Shown: piece after piece, positions 25,851 to 34,347 of the stretch
Layout: each line of letters begins with the position of its first letter
How positions within the stretch are numbered: position 1 is the stretch's first letter
NCBI GenBank assembly: GCA_947494675.1
Contig: CANLVP010000002.1
Location: 930,001 to 994,000 of the forward strand
DNA length: 64,000 nucleotides
Reading direction: 5' to 3'
From: an uncultured Paracoccaceae bacterium
GTDB taxonomy: Bacteria; Pseudomonadota; Alphaproteobacteria; Rhodobacterales; Rhodobacteraceae
The notes under the pieces: model-generated
The model's database searches: none
What the model was told of the DNA's origin: nothing
Seen by the model: only the letters and a program-made list of their open reading frames with translations
Program-made: the position numbers and the translations under genes

Positions 25851-26846
25851 TTACTTTGCGCGGATCGCTTCAAGCAGATCAGTCGCACCCAGTTCCGCCG
25901 CGTAGGCGTCTTGGACGGGGACGACCATCTCAAGCAGTTTTTCGCGGCCTTCAAACTCTTGCACCTGGACCTGACCAGCATCGATCATTTCCTGCATCTT
26001 TTCGCCGTCTTGTCTGCTTTCAAGTTCACGCCCGAATGCGCCAGCTTCTTTCCCTGCTTCAAGAACAGCGACCTTAAGGGCCTCTGGCAAAGTGCTGAAT
26101 GTCTTTTCTGACATCACGATCGGACGCACGGTGATCGCGTGGCGCGTCAATGTGATGTTTGGCGCAACTTCATAGAACTTGAGGTTCTGAATTGACGCAG
26201 CTTCGTTCTCAAAACCTGCAATCACACCTGTTTGGATGGCATTATAGACTTCGTTGTAGGCGATCGCGGATGGCGCGGCTTGAATGGCACCAAAGATCTG
26301 CGCTTGGATTGGCGCACCCATGACCCGCATTTTGTGGCCGGTCAGCTCTTCGATGTTCCCAATTGGCTCTGCCGATGCGAGGTTGCGCACACCGCCCCCT
26401 GCATAACCGATGACACGGATGCCGGCTTTTTCAAGCAATTCGGCTTCCAGTGGGGCCATGACACCGCTGGCCAAAGCATTGTCCCAATGTTCCAGATCAC
26501 GGAATAGGAACGGCATGTCCATCAAAGGGATTGAAGGCGCAAAAACCGCCATATTCGATGGGGCCATGATCGCATAGTCGATCGCGACACCTTGCTGCAA
26601 GAACGTGACAAAGTCGCTTTCGTCACCAAGTTCTCCGTTCAGGCTAAGTTCAAATGTGACTTCGCCGTCGTAGCTTGCGCCAATTAGCTCTTCCATTTTG
26701 CGCAGCGTCTTAGTGTAGGCATGCTCTTCGTCGAACAAACTTGCACCGCGCAAATCGATCGATTGCGCTGATGCTGAGACTGCAGCAAGGGCTGACATTG
26801 CGATTGCTGTCGCGCCGACCAGCGCGATCTTTCTAAAATTAGACAT
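25851..26846 (-). CDS. dctP: TRAP transporter solute-binding protein (DctP family)
   Basis: 331 residues. A signal peptide (KIALVGATAIAMSALAAVSASA) is followed by the DctP fold. The carboxylate-binding Arg is probably in GHKMRVMGAPIQ, with AYNEVYNAIQTGVIAGFENEA as the family's Q-x-G-x-x-x-G-x-E-like segment. It binds an organic acid in the periplasm. GGGAGGA precedes the ATG. As first gene of the dctP-dctQ-dctM-HbpS-dehydrogenase operon it lies behind a strong promoter. The ligand is unknown; a hydroxy- or keto-acid is likely given the dehydrogenase. Confidence 0.93.
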   Translation of the reverse strand: MSNFRKIALVGATAIAMSALAAVSASAQSIDLRGASLFDEEHAYTKTLRKMEELIGASYDGEVTFELSLNGELGDESDFVTFLQQGVAIDYAIMAPSNMAVFAPSIPLMDMPFLFRDLEHWDNALASGVMAPLEAELLEKAGIRVIGYAGGGVRNLASAEPIGNIEELTGHKMRVMGAPIQAQIFGAIQAAPSAIAYNEVYNAIQTGVIAGFENEAASIQNLKFYEVAPNITLTRHAITVRPIVMSEKTFSTLPEALKVAVLEAGKEAGAFGRELESRQDGEKMQEMIDAGQVQVQEFEGREKLLEMVVPVQDAYAAELGATDLLEAIRAK

Positions 26847-26883
26847 GAGTTCCTCCCAGAGTACCGCCCGAAGATCGGGCTGT

Positions 26884-26917
26884 TACTAGTATGCTAGTAT
26901 GTTTTTCGATCTGTCAA
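26884..26917 (-). promoter_or_regulatory. TRAP operon promoter overlapped by an inverted-repeat operator
   Basis: On the minus strand a perfect -35 box, TTGACA (26912-26917), is followed after 18 bases by CATACT (26888-26893). The -10 falls inside a perfect inverted repeat, TACTAG-N4-CTAGTA (26884-26899). A repressor bound there would block polymerase. Such TAGTATGCTA-like sites are typical of GntR (FCD) regulators that control TRAP operons; no gntR gene is in the window. Confidence 0.65.
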
Positions 26918-27290
26918 TCCTAAGTTACATTCGGTCAACCAAATTGCTGACCGTCGAACACGCGCGACTGTGCGTTGATTGACGTCCTGTCTGCTGAATA
27001 ATTGACGAGCGTCCGGCGCAACTTCGGAACTTCACGGGTCAGCCGCAAAGCCAACAACCCCCAGTTTGGTGAGATCAGCGCCGTCACCTACGACCAAAAC
27101 CGGGGAAAATCTCGTGGTCGGCCCTAACCGGACGTTCGCCGATAGGTCAAGATGCTGCAATGGCAGCCCACATTGCCGCCATTCGCTGTGCATGCTCGAT
27201 CTTTTTCGAAGCTACGGTCTGGGCTGCGGACGAACGCGATCCATCGTGTTGGGACGCCTTCTGGAAGATGCGCTGCCATAAAGGGTAATC
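26918..27290. other. Non-coding stretch with a copy of a dispersed repeat
   Basis: About 370 bases without a supported gene. Bases 27119-27188 match a second copy at 34368-34440: the first 22 bases agree at 19 positions (CGGCCCTAACCGGACGTTCG here), followed by a shared GATGCTG block. The repeat has no terminal inverted repeats or reading frame that I can see. Confidence 0.5.
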
Positions 27291-27572
27291 CTAGAAATCA
27301 TCAGTTTCCGGGACATTCCCGATCCTGACAAGGAAGCTCGGCGATCCGACTTCGCCACTGTTTGGGTCTTCAGTGATCATATAGGCATCGGCACCGGCGC
27401 AATCCTCGGATTGGGCTTCCCGCTCCGCCCTATTCTGAGCTTCTGCTGCCGTTGAATATCGGAGTTGCTTGTCAATCTTCAGACCTGATTGCCCGTCACG
27501 CCCGGGCTTCTGTTCCACATACGTCTGACAGATATAGTGAACTTTTGTTGCGCTTTCGTCTGCATGCGTCAT
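27291..27572 (-). CDS. Small conserved-looking hypothetical protein
   Basis: 93 residues, soluble and acidic overall. It has an N-terminal HYICQTYVEQKPGR-type strand, a central Ala/Glu-rich helix (AAEAQNRAEREAQSEDCAGAD) and a C-terminal FLVRIGNVPETDDF. It looks like a real protein by composition and by its regular strand-helix-strand layout, but I cannot assign a family or function. It lies upstream, on the opposite side, of no obvious partner; the next minus-strand genes (27665 and beyond) are separate. Confidence 0.6.
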   Translation of the reverse strand: MTHADESATKVHYICQTYVEQKPGRDGQSGLKIDKQLRYSTAAEAQNRAEREAQSEDCAGADAYMITEDPNSGEVGSPSFLVRIGNVPETDDF

Positions 27573-27664
27573 GCGTCGTTCCTTTAAATGTATTGTTCCA
27601 CCCCTAAAAATTGAAAGCGTGGGTTGTCGCGATGCGGCCGCATCGATTGAACCTGAGCTATCCC

Positions 27665-27856
27665 CTAACGCGACGGCTTTAGCGGCGTGTTGGCTTCTCG
27701 TTCAAGGCGTGCGTTGCGCAACCGGTCGTTCTTGGCTTGTCGATGCTCGGCCTCTTCTTCGACCATCTTTCGAACAATGCGGGTTGTCTTGTCCATCGGT
27801 GTTTCCGCTTTGGAACCCTGCGCTTTGAATACGCTTGTTTTTGTCAGCTTGGCCAA
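27665..27856 (-). CDS. Very small charged hypothetical protein
   Basis: 63 residues beginning at a TTG with GAGGAG eight bases upstream. Highly charged, mostly helical (TTRIVRKMVEEEAEHRQAKN), with many Lys, Arg and Glu and no hydrophobic segment. It lies 46 bases after the racemase-like gene on the same strand and might be co-transcribed. No family recognised; a nucleic-acid-associated or regulatory role is only a guess. Confidence 0.5.
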   Translation of the reverse strand: MAKLTKTSVFKAQGSKAETPMDKTTRIVRKMVEEEAEHRQAKNDRLRNARLEREANTPLKPSR

Positions 27857-27902
27857 GTGGTCATCTCCTCATTTTTTTCGTTGGGCATAGGAACAAGACC
27901 GT

Positions 27903-29012
27903 TCAAACCAATGCCAGGTGTTTGCCTGGACCATCGACATCGCGTGCCCTTGGCGGAGCTTGGTCATGGCGCAGGTTTGTCTGAATGTCCGGGGCGGCCA
28001 TCGCGCGCATCAAGGCGCCATAGTTCAACTGAAACTTCATTTCCGACCCAACGCGGAACGACGCATCTTTCGTGTCGAGGACAAGATGATCGCTTGTCGC
28101 GCCAATAAATGTATTACCCGGCGCCATTGATAGCCCCGCTGCGTCGGTATCCTGATGCCCGATCGCAAGAAGCAGTCGTGTGGTTTCTGACGTGTCAGGG
28201 ACAAGCCGTAGTCTTGCCAAATTGAGATCAACACAACGCGCAGAATTAGCGTCGGTCTCGATCACTTCTACGACAAGCGAAAATGCATCTTGGTACAATC
28301 CTCGAATTTGATCTCCGGTGATTGGATCGACGCCAAGAAGCATCGCTTCACCGAGGCGCAGATCGTTGATCCGACCCGTGGCATGCCCGCCAAACGCCCA
28401 GGGCAGGTTTGCAGAGTTGCCACCGGAAACCGTCTGAAGAAACGGGCCACACAGGCCCTCAACATCATTTGCAAGGAAAGACAGGGCCTGCATCTGTGCA
28501 GCCGTCGGGGCGATGCCGTTTAGGCACGCAAAGTTGGCCCCGATGCCCTGCAGTTCCACGCCGGGCATATCAACTACTCGCCGGGCCGTGTCGCAAAGGT
28601 CGTGTGGCATAATGCCTTCGCGCAGATCACCCATCTCGACCATCAAGATAATCCCGTGAACCGTATTTTGCCGGAGCGCCGCTGCGGCCAGCGCTGCAAT
28701 CACAGATAGCTCTGTGTTGTAGCTTGTCTCACAGACGCTCACAACGCCATCGACCTGGCTTAGCATTGGCGTTCGGATCAATGTGATCGGACATGTGAAC
28801 CCTGCCGCGCGTAGACGCTTCACATTGCTCAAACGCGCCTCAGCCAGACCCGCGGCGCCTCCGTCGACCATAGCCCGCGCGATCGCCGGGTTCCCGCATA
28901 CGGCCTTGGTCACTGCGGTCACACGGATGCCGCGCCCCTTCAATCGCGCAACAATCGTCCGGGTGTTATGCCGTATCTTGCGCAAATCAATTTCAATACG
29001 TGGGCAGCTCAC
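27903..29012 (-). CDS. Alanine-racemase-fold PLP enzyme (ornithine racemase/YhfX-like)
   Basis: 369 residues. The PLP-binding Lys is in VTAVTKAVCGNP, the barrel continues with LAEARLSNVKRLRAAG, and the phosphate-binding region includes SGGNSANL. The C-terminal beta domain of classical Alr is replaced by a shorter unrelated tail, as in the alanine/ornithine racemase family. It would racemise or epimerise an amino acid. It overlaps the DUF1611 gene by four bases. Only the N-terminal Lys side is clearly seen; whether the opposite catalytic base is present needs a structural alignment. Confidence 0.82.
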   Translation of the reverse strand: MSCPRIEIDLRKIRHNTRTIVARLKGRGIRVTAVTKAVCGNPAIARAMVDGGAAGLAEARLSNVKRLRAAGFTCPITLIRTPMLSQVDGVVSVCETSYNTELSVIAALAAAALRQNTVHGIILMVEMGDLREGIMPHDLCDTARRVVDMPGVELQGIGANFACLNGIAPTAAQMQALSFLANDVEGLCGPFLQTVSGGNSANLPWAFGGHATGRINDLRLGEAMLLGVDPITGDQIRGLYQDAFSLVVEVIETDANSARCVDLNLARLRLVPDTSETTRLLLAIGHQDTDAAGLSMAPGNTFIGATSDHLVLDTKDASFRVGSEMKFQLNYGALMRAMAAPDIQTNLRHDQAPPRARDVDGPGKHLALV

Positions 29013-30211
29013 ATCGCGGCCATCGGCGTTCCTTGCTGCAAGCCGGGATAGGCAGCAATGACCATCGCCAGTAAGTGCGCCGCTGGTCTGCTCAGCGCGT
29101 CAGTTACCGGCAGTCCAAGTATTTCGCTTTGTGCTGTAATGGTGCCTGAGATCTCGGCCTCCGACATACCTTCGTGATTGAGCGTGACGCCGATGACCTT
29201 TGTATCGGAAAACGCCTCGATCAACGCAATCTCGCTCGCCGGAGTGGGCATTGGCATGTTGGGAAAATCGCAGCGATGGGCGCGTTTTGGGGCGTGCTGA
29301 AGGATAACGGCATCCGGTTGGCTGCCGCGCAAGATAAACGCCGATGTACAGAATGCCGGATGGCTTAACGCGCCTTGGCCTTCGATCAAAATAACATCGG
29401 GTTGCTCTGCCTCTGCGGCTGCGACAATCGCACCTTCAAGTTCGCCACAACAGAATTGCGGCGGCACAGCGTCCATCGCCACACCGTATTTTGCGCCCTG
29501 CATCAGACCCGTCTGGCCTGTTCCGACCAGTACGGTCCTGATGCCTTTTGCATTCAGCGCGCGGGCCAAGACCGTTGCCGTGGTCCGCTTACCGATGGCG
29601 CAATCTGTCCCGAGAACGGCAATGCGCAACGCATGCACATTTGCGACGCTGCCATCGAACAAGCGCATGTCTTTGCTAGGCTTGGGTTTGCGGATATCGC
29701 GGATGGTGACCTGTCGTTCCAATGCCGCCAGCGCAATTTCGGTATCCTCGCTCAGATATTCATGCAGGCCGCTGACGATGTTCATCCCGCGCGCGATTGC
29801 ATCCAGCACCACACCGCGATCCGCGGCCGACATCCGCCCGGTAGAGGGGGCCATTCCGTAGATAAATGTCGCAGGCATAGAGGTTTCGTGGGCGACAGCG
29901 GCGTCCAGGTTTTGAAGAATTGGTATGGTGTTCGCGGCGTTATCAAGGACCTGCCCACTGTTCTGTCCGCTGTGTGTGCTGTCGATAACCGAGACGATCT
30001 TGTAGGCCTCCGAATGACGCACAAGGCCGTTGGCGGTCTTGCCATCGATTTTGGCAAAGTTGCCCTCGCAATAGACCACAGCTGTCGGCTGCGCGACGGT
30101 TTGATGGGGCGAAGGTGATCTTGGTGCGGCACCCCGGATCACCGGACGCGTTTGTGCATCTCTAATGGGGCGGCGAACGGTATCGACCGACTGGATCGCG
30201 GTTGTCATCAT
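29009..30211 (-). CDS. DUF1611 (P-loop) family protein
   Basis: 400 residues, about 60 longer than typical members because of a Pro/Arg-rich N-terminal extension (residues 1-40). The P-loop is GTDCAIGKRTTATVLARAL, followed by VGTGQTGLMQGAKYG, VILIEGQGALSHPAF and the PKRAHRCDFPNMP segment, all DUF1611 hallmarks. The family includes DgcN, a D-glutamate N-acetyltransferase of marine bacteria that works with an epimerase. Here the partner is instead an alanine-racemase-fold enzyme, coupled by an ATGA overlap. Two adjacent ATG codons follow AAGGA, so the start may be one codon later. Substrate unknown. Confidence 0.82.
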   Translation of the reverse strand: MMTTAIQSVDTVRRPIRDAQTRPVIRGAAPRSPSPHQTVAQPTAVVYCEGNFAKIDGKTANGLVRHSEAYKIVSVIDSTHSGQNSGQVLDNAANTIPILQNLDAAVAHETSMPATFIYGMAPSTGRMSAADRGVVLDAIARGMNIVSGLHEYLSEDTEIALAALERQVTIRDIRKPKPSKDMRLFDGSVANVHALRIAVLGTDCAIGKRTTATVLARALNAKGIRTVLVGTGQTGLMQGAKYGVAMDAVPPQFCCGELEGAIVAAAEAEQPDVILIEGQGALSHPAFCTSAFILRGSQPDAVILQHAPKRAHRCDFPNMPMPTPASEIALIEAFSDTKVIGVTLNHEGMSEAEISGTITAQSEILGLPVTDALSRPAAHLLAMVIAAYPGLQQGTPMAAM

Positions 30212-30402
30212 ATTTTCCTTTTGAAGGCGGGACGGCCGCTCACCCCCATAACGGGGATGGACGAGGCAATACGGACAGTGTCAGCGGCCTTGTGAAAGCC
30301 CTTATGGCATTCTAACCCGAGATTTCCGCTGCGATTTGTCTGATACGCATTTTTGACGTCGTTCAGGCGATTGCAAGCAATGCAAAGTGAAGCAAGGCAA
30401 GT

Positions 30403-30440
30403 CAGGGGCCCAAGAAATCACCCGGAAAATCGGGCCCCTG
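30403..30440. other. Inverted repeat in the gap between the DUF1611 gene and the next gene
   Basis: Nine-base perfect arms, CAGGGGCCC (30403-30411) and GGGCCCCTG (30432-30440), with a 20-base loop. No T tract. It lies 57 bases beyond the stop of the minus-strand membrane protein gene at 30497 and may serve as a weak terminator or mRNA end. The rest of 30212-30496 shows nothing further. Confidence 0.35.
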
Positions 30441-30496
30441 CTGACAAAGACATCCCGCAAGCCGCGCGTGGCGGTTGCCAAGATGCCTTGGGAACA

Positions 30497-30847
30497 TCAT
30501 CCGTCCAGCGCAAGCCCCTCAAGGCAAGCCGCGGCAAGGTCACGGTCTGGCGCATCTGAACCGGGACGCGTTGCCCAACCCGTTTCCAGCATTGCATTGC
30601 GACGGCCAAATCCTGCGACTTCCTGAAGATCTGCAAGCTTCGCGATACGTTCTGGATCATCCGCAGACAAGCCAAGACATACTGGGACCAGCGCGAGCGT
30701 CACTTCTTCGGCCGCCAAATCCTCTGCCATGGATTGGGCGGTGCTGCTGGTGGTCCAGCCACCCCAGGTGAAGCCAAGGATTGAAACCACTATCGCGCCA
30801 ACCAGCGCCCCGTAGATGCCGGGTTTTGTCCATTCTGGAAAAGTCAT
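30497..30847 (-). CDS. Hypothetical membrane-anchored protein
   Basis: 116 residues. One membrane helix at about residues 12-30 (YGALVGAIVVSILGFTWGGW) is followed by a probably periplasmic helical domain with two Cys (VPVCLGLSADD and DLAAACLEGL) that could form a disulfide. Resembles small conserved roseobacter proteins of unknown function. No partner gene is close. Confidence 0.65.
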   Translation of the reverse strand: MTFPEWTKPGIYGALVGAIVVSILGFTWGGWTTSSTAQSMAEDLAAEEVTLALVPVCLGLSADDPERIAKLADLQEVAGFGRRNAMLETGWATRPGSDAPDRDLAAACLEGLALDG

Positions 30848-31284
30848 TTATTGATCCTATGACGGAGAAAGCGCCGCCCCACTATTTTCGCTAACAAAAC
30901 ATTTTGTCAGAGCCGTTTCGAAGTCATCTTACCGACAGAGCGTTGTCCATGCCCGATCACAAATCGCGGGTATTTCTGCCAACGAAACATTTGATCCAGA
31001 TGCATGGGCGATGCGGTCGTGCGCGAAAACGTCGACAGCCTTCCCAAGCGCCAAATTCCTGTTAAGGCAATCGACAGTCGAATTTTGCTGATAGATAATT
31101 GCAGTTGGCTTTGGCAGGCGATGCGCCTATGCCGAAGGATACCACAACGTTGTAGTCTGTATGTAGCCGCCTTGCGCCCAAATTACAATCCTAGCTGACT
31201 TGACTGTTTTCCCGACATAACCAACGGTTCCAATTACGAGGGGTGTAAGCCGACCATCGATTTTGTGTATCCGCCGCGCCGCCT
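30848..31284. other. Non-coding stretch
   Basis: About 440 bases of mixed composition between two minus-strand genes. Short frames on both strands have no ribosome-binding site or domain. A small inverted repeat, ACAAAACATTTTGT, lies near 30894-30907 upstream of the membrane protein gene and could be a regulator site. Nothing else seen. Confidence 0.45.
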
Positions 31285-31836
31285 TCAGCGAAACGGGGGG
31301 CCATGCGCCCAAACGGTCAACGAATGCCGAATGCCCCGCTTAATCGGTGTTACCTGATGCAGTTCAAAGCTCGGAAACACACTTACGGATCCCTGCGCCC
31401 GATTGGCCATCTGGATGTGAGCACTTGGCCTAATTTCCAAATCACCCCCATCGTAGGTGTCCGGATCGCTCAACTGCAGCACAAGCGTGAGCTTTCTTTT
31501 TCCCGCAGCAAGACCATGGCCAATGTCGGAATGCCAAGCAAAGTGGCCACCTTTGGCTGCGTCGTAGCTGGCGATTTGCGGGCTTTCCGCAAATTCGCGC
31601 ACATCGAAATTGAATTGGTGTTTGTTGGAATGACTGACAAGCTCAATCAACCGAGTCATGACCCAGCTTAGGTTTCCAACATCGTCCATCCAAACGAGTT
31701 CCGCATTGCGCAGATTGAGATCCCGATTACGGCCCACAAGCAGCGCGTCATCGGTGGGCATTTTGGCAATTGCCGCAACAATGCGATCACATTCCACCTT
31801 GGTGAACGCATCGCTCACTGAATGCAAAGCCATCAT
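31285..31836 (-). CDS. 2-oxoglutarate/Fe(II)-dependent oxygenase (prolyl-4-hydroxylase-like)
   Basis: 183 residues. The iron triad is H102-x-D104 (FAWHSDIGHG) and H160 (FELHQVTP), with R170 (RGIRHSLTVWA) binding 2-oxoglutarate, all in standard order. It would hydroxylate an unknown protein or small molecule using O2 and 2-oxoglutarate. The ATG at 31836 has AGGTGG five bases upstream; a GTG nine bases earlier is less likely. It lies 58 bases downstream of the BLUF gene on the same strand, so the two may form a light-linked pair. Confidence 0.85.
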   Translation of the reverse strand: MMALHSVSDAFTKVECDRIVAAIAKMPTDDALLVGRNRDLNLRNAELVWMDDVGNLSWVMTRLIELVSHSNKHQFNFDVREFAESPQIASYDAAKGGHFAWHSDIGHGLAAGKRKLTLVLQLSDPDTYDGGDLEIRPSAHIQMANRAQGSVSVFPSFELHQVTPIKRGIRHSLTVWAHGPPFR

Positions 31837-31894
31837 TCCGTCCACCTAATACAAATCGTGGATCGCGCAGGTAATGAAGCGCAAAGCGGCTGTA

Positions 31895-32320
31895 TCAATT
31901 CAAAGCCGGTTTCTCGGATCGATCCGATAGGTCTTTGAATACTTTCATGATTTCTTCAGGCTCCGCGCGATCGAGTGCGGCGTTTGCGATTTCTTCTTCC
32001 GTCCAAATCCATGTCTTTGCAGGATCATGAAGCATCGCCCAATTTGCAAACAAACGGCGTTGTATCTTGCGATCCAGCAGCTCTTTGACCCCGGCATGTC
32101 GGTCATCCTGGATGATCCGTGCATAAGCTGCGCGCACTCCATCTTCGGGACCTTCCAGCATTTGAAGGTAGATATCATGCCGACAAATCAACGCGCCGGT
32201 CACGCCATCCCGCTCATTGCAGTGTCTGGCATCGAGCAAAATTCCTGCCAGTGTCGGCTCATCGAACCCAAAGGGCTGTGACACATAGATGATCTGGATG
32301 AGGTTTGTGATAATTTGCAC
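31895..32320 (-). CDS. BLUF-domain blue-light photoreceptor
   Basis: 141 residues: a BLUF domain (about 6-100) plus a short helical tail. All flavin-pocket residues are present: Y12 (IIYVS), N35 (HCNERDGVTG), Q53 (YLQMLEG), and the W94/M96 pair (FANWAML), so photoactivity is expected. Short BLUF proteins without an output domain act by binding a partner. The start is a GTG at 32320 with poor ribosome-binding sequence. The likely co-transcribed 2OG-Fe(II) oxygenase downstream is a candidate partner or co-regulated gene. Confidence 0.9.
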   Translation of the reverse strand: MQIITNLIQIIYVSQPFGFDEPTLAGILLDARHCNERDGVTGALICRHDIYLQMLEGPEDGVRAAYARIIQDDRHAGVKELLDRKIQRRLFANWAMLHDPAKTWIWTEEEIANAALDRAEPEEIMKVFKDLSDRSEKPALN

Positions 32321-32790
32321 CCTGCGGGATTGAGCGAACCACGATCGCGCTTTGATAGACGCACGATCACATCGCTTCAGATGAGAACCGTAGGCCTTTG
32401 GTGACGCTGAGTCTCGGCTAAATTGATCGAACGACCGGTTTGGAGAAAATCGTCACATCATCGTGATTTCCACGCCGAGAGCGCGCAGATGTCATTCGTC
32501 AAAGTGTGCTCCCTGCGTACCTCAGAGGCGCCGCAGCATCCGTTGACGCGCTGTGCGAAGAGGCATCGGACGGCCCTTTGCGACCATTCGTCCGTCGTAC
32601 GCAATTCCGCAGTGCGGCCCGTCGAACCAGACATTCGCTGCCATTGCATGACTTGGACTGGTCCAGTGTCTACGCCCCAGGGCAATGCGACCCGACAACA
32701 CTCTCGACCCAATGGCCGAACGTCAGCCTTCGTCTGCAATCGAAGAGGCACTTTGTGGTGCCTCTCCTTGCGATTTGCCTCGCGTTGAAT
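32321..32790. other. Non-coding stretch with weak copies of the dispersed repeat
   Basis: About 470 bases. Overlapping frames at 32420-32780 lack start signals and domains. Stretches near 32572 (CGGCCCTTTGCGACCATTCG) and 32617 resemble the dispersed repeat seen at 27119 and 34368, at roughly two-thirds identity. Probably decayed sequence. Confidence 0.4.
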
Positions 32791-33318
32791 CTAAGCGGCC
32801 TTCGCGAGGTACGCTTGCTCTGCTTCCATGTTCTTGACCTTGCGTGGGTGCCATTCGCCTGTTTCTACGTAGTGCTTCAATTCTTCAACACCACGTAGAA
32901 AGCCGGGGTTCAACATGCCCTTTGTACCGGGGATAAGCTTCGCAAACAGCTTAAGGCGCGGCTCACCATCCCAGACGATCCGGCAAGTCGTTGCTGTGAT
33001 TGGTTCAATCCATGCTTTTACGCTGTATCCAATCAATGGGTTCACAAACGGTGTGTTCATCAGTGTGACTTCGACGGCCAAATATTTCTTGGCATCGTCG
33101 TAATCCACAAGCACTTCATGCTGATAGATCCCATTCTGCTTTGACATCAGGTAAGAGTTGCGACCAATTGCTGGTGCTCCGCTCACTTGTGTTCCCTTGC
33201 TGATCGGCTCGGCACGCACAATCGCTGCCATCCAATTTTGCACATTCACAAAATCACGGCCAAAAATTTCCCATGTATCTTCTGCAGAAGCGTTAATTTC
33301 CAAAATCGTCTTTGTCAT
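32791..33318 (-). CDS. SRPBCC-family (START/Bet v1-like) protein
   Basis: 175 residues. The fold is suggested by the opening TKTILEINASAEDTWEIFGRDF, the central YQHEVLVDYDDAKKYLAVEV strands and the long C-terminal helix LNPGFLRGVEELKHYVE. Such proteins bind hydrophobic ligands in a deep cavity; some are polyketide cyclases or lipid carriers. The ATG at 33318 with GGAGA six bases upstream is the natural start; an open frame continues far upstream but would run into the control region of the divergent LysR gene. That divergence suggests LysR control. Confidence 0.75.
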   Translation of the reverse strand: MTKTILEINASAEDTWEIFGRDFVNVQNWMAAIVRAEPISKGTQVSGAPAIGRNSYLMSKQNGIYQHEVLVDYDDAKKYLAVEVTLMNTPFVNPLIGYSVKAWIEPITATTCRIVWDGEPRLKLFAKLIPGTKGMLNPGFLRGVEELKHYVETGEWHPRKVKNMEAEQAYLAKAA

Positions 33319-33424
33319 TTTCATTCTCCGGTTTCGGGCGGCCCATCGCCATGCCCGTTCAATCATTCGATGTGATAAAAGTACGCTGCCATCCGGAAAC
33401 ATAAATGCACGAATGTTGATCATG

Positions 33425-33444
33425 TTGTTACACTTGGATAACAA
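33425..33444. promoter_or_regulatory. Candidate LysR-type operator
   Basis: Perfect inverted repeat TTGTTA-N8-TAACAA, fitting the T-N11-A rule for LysR regulators. It ends six bases before the lysR start and lies in the divergent promoter region, consistent with autoregulation and control of the SRPBCC gene. Confidence 0.6.
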
Positions 33445-33450
33445 ACGAAT

Positions 33451-34347
33451 ATGAAACCAACCGACTGGGAATACTTGCCATTCTTCTTGGCCGTCGCTCG
33501 CGCAGGCAATTTGCGTGCAGGTGCTGCCTTGCTGAATGCAAACTACGGCACCGTGAACCGTAACATCCAAGCGCTTGAGGCAAGCTACGGCGTGCGCCTG
33601 TTCAATCGCTCGCGCAAAGGGTTTGCGCTTACGGATGCCGGCGAAAGCCTTGTCCCGATCGCGGAAGAGATGGAGCGCACCGTCATTTCTGCACGTCGCC
33701 AAATCGAAGGGCACGACAAGACCGAAACCGGTACAATCCGGTTTTCTGTAACGCCCACTCTCGCCTATGACATCGTCGCGCCGATCATCGGGACGTTTCA
33801 CGCGAAATACCCAGACATCCAAGTTGAAATGCGCATTACGTCCGAGATTGAATCGATCAATCGCGCTGAGACTGACATTTCATTGCGTGCCGCGATGCAT
33901 GTCGCCGATGACGTTGTGGCCCGCAAACTCTATGCGATGGCTAACGGGGTTTTTGCCAGCAAACGTTATGTCGCCGACATCATCCCGCAGGCGGGCCCCC
34001 TTGGTGACGGGTTGGACTGGGTCGGCTTTCCCGGCACCGCCGACCCGGCCGCGTGGCTCGCCAAAACACAGTTCCCCCATGCGCGCATCCGCCATTTAAT
34101 TGGCGACGGCCCCATGCGTATCGCGATGCTGCGTCAGCACTGTGGGATGTCAGACCTCCCCGTGATCTTTGGGAAAATCCACCCCGATCTGATGCAGGTT
34201 CCGGGGACCGAGGTTAAACTTGGTCCATCGCTTTGGATACTTCTCCACACGGACCTGCGCCGAACGGTGCGCGTACGACGCTTTGTTGATCACCTTTCAG
34301 AAGGTCTACTCGCACTTAAATCGGACATGCAGGCAGGCGCGACTTAG
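33451..34347 (+). CDS. LysR-family transcriptional regulator
   Basis: 298 residues. The helix-turn-helix occupies residues 6-65 (FFLAVARAGNLRAGAALLNANYGTV in part, then NIQALEASYGVRLFNRSRKGF), followed by a substrate-binding-like effector domain. The variant LNANYGTVNRN helix, lacking the more common SQPAVS, is shared with VirE/LrhA-distant subgroups. It is transcribed away from the SRPBCC gene with a LysR box between them. Effector unknown. Confidence 0.9.
   Translation: MKPTDWEYLPFFLAVARAGNLRAGAALLNANYGTVNRNIQALEASYGVRLFNRSRKGFALTDAGESLVPIAEEMERTVISARRQIEGHDKTETGTIRFSVTPTLAYDIVAPIIGTFHAKYPDIQVEMRITSEIESINRAETDISLRAAMHVADDVVARKLYAMANGVFASKRYVADIIPQAGPLGDGLDWVGFPGTADPAAWLAKTQFPHARIRHLIGDGPMRIAMLRQHCGMSDLPVIFGKIHPDLMQVPGTEVKLGPSLWILLHTDLRRTVRVRRFVDHLSEGLLALKSDMQAGAT

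Noticed and set aside
32423-32788. Overlapping frames on both strands between the BLUF and SRPBCC genes
   Set aside because: No start signals and no domains; better explained as non-coding sequence with weak repeat copies.
32791-33822. 343-codon reading of the SRPBCC gene
   Set aside because: The upstream half would run across the divergent LysR promoter region into lysR; the ATG at 33318 with a good ribosome-binding site gives a complete domain.
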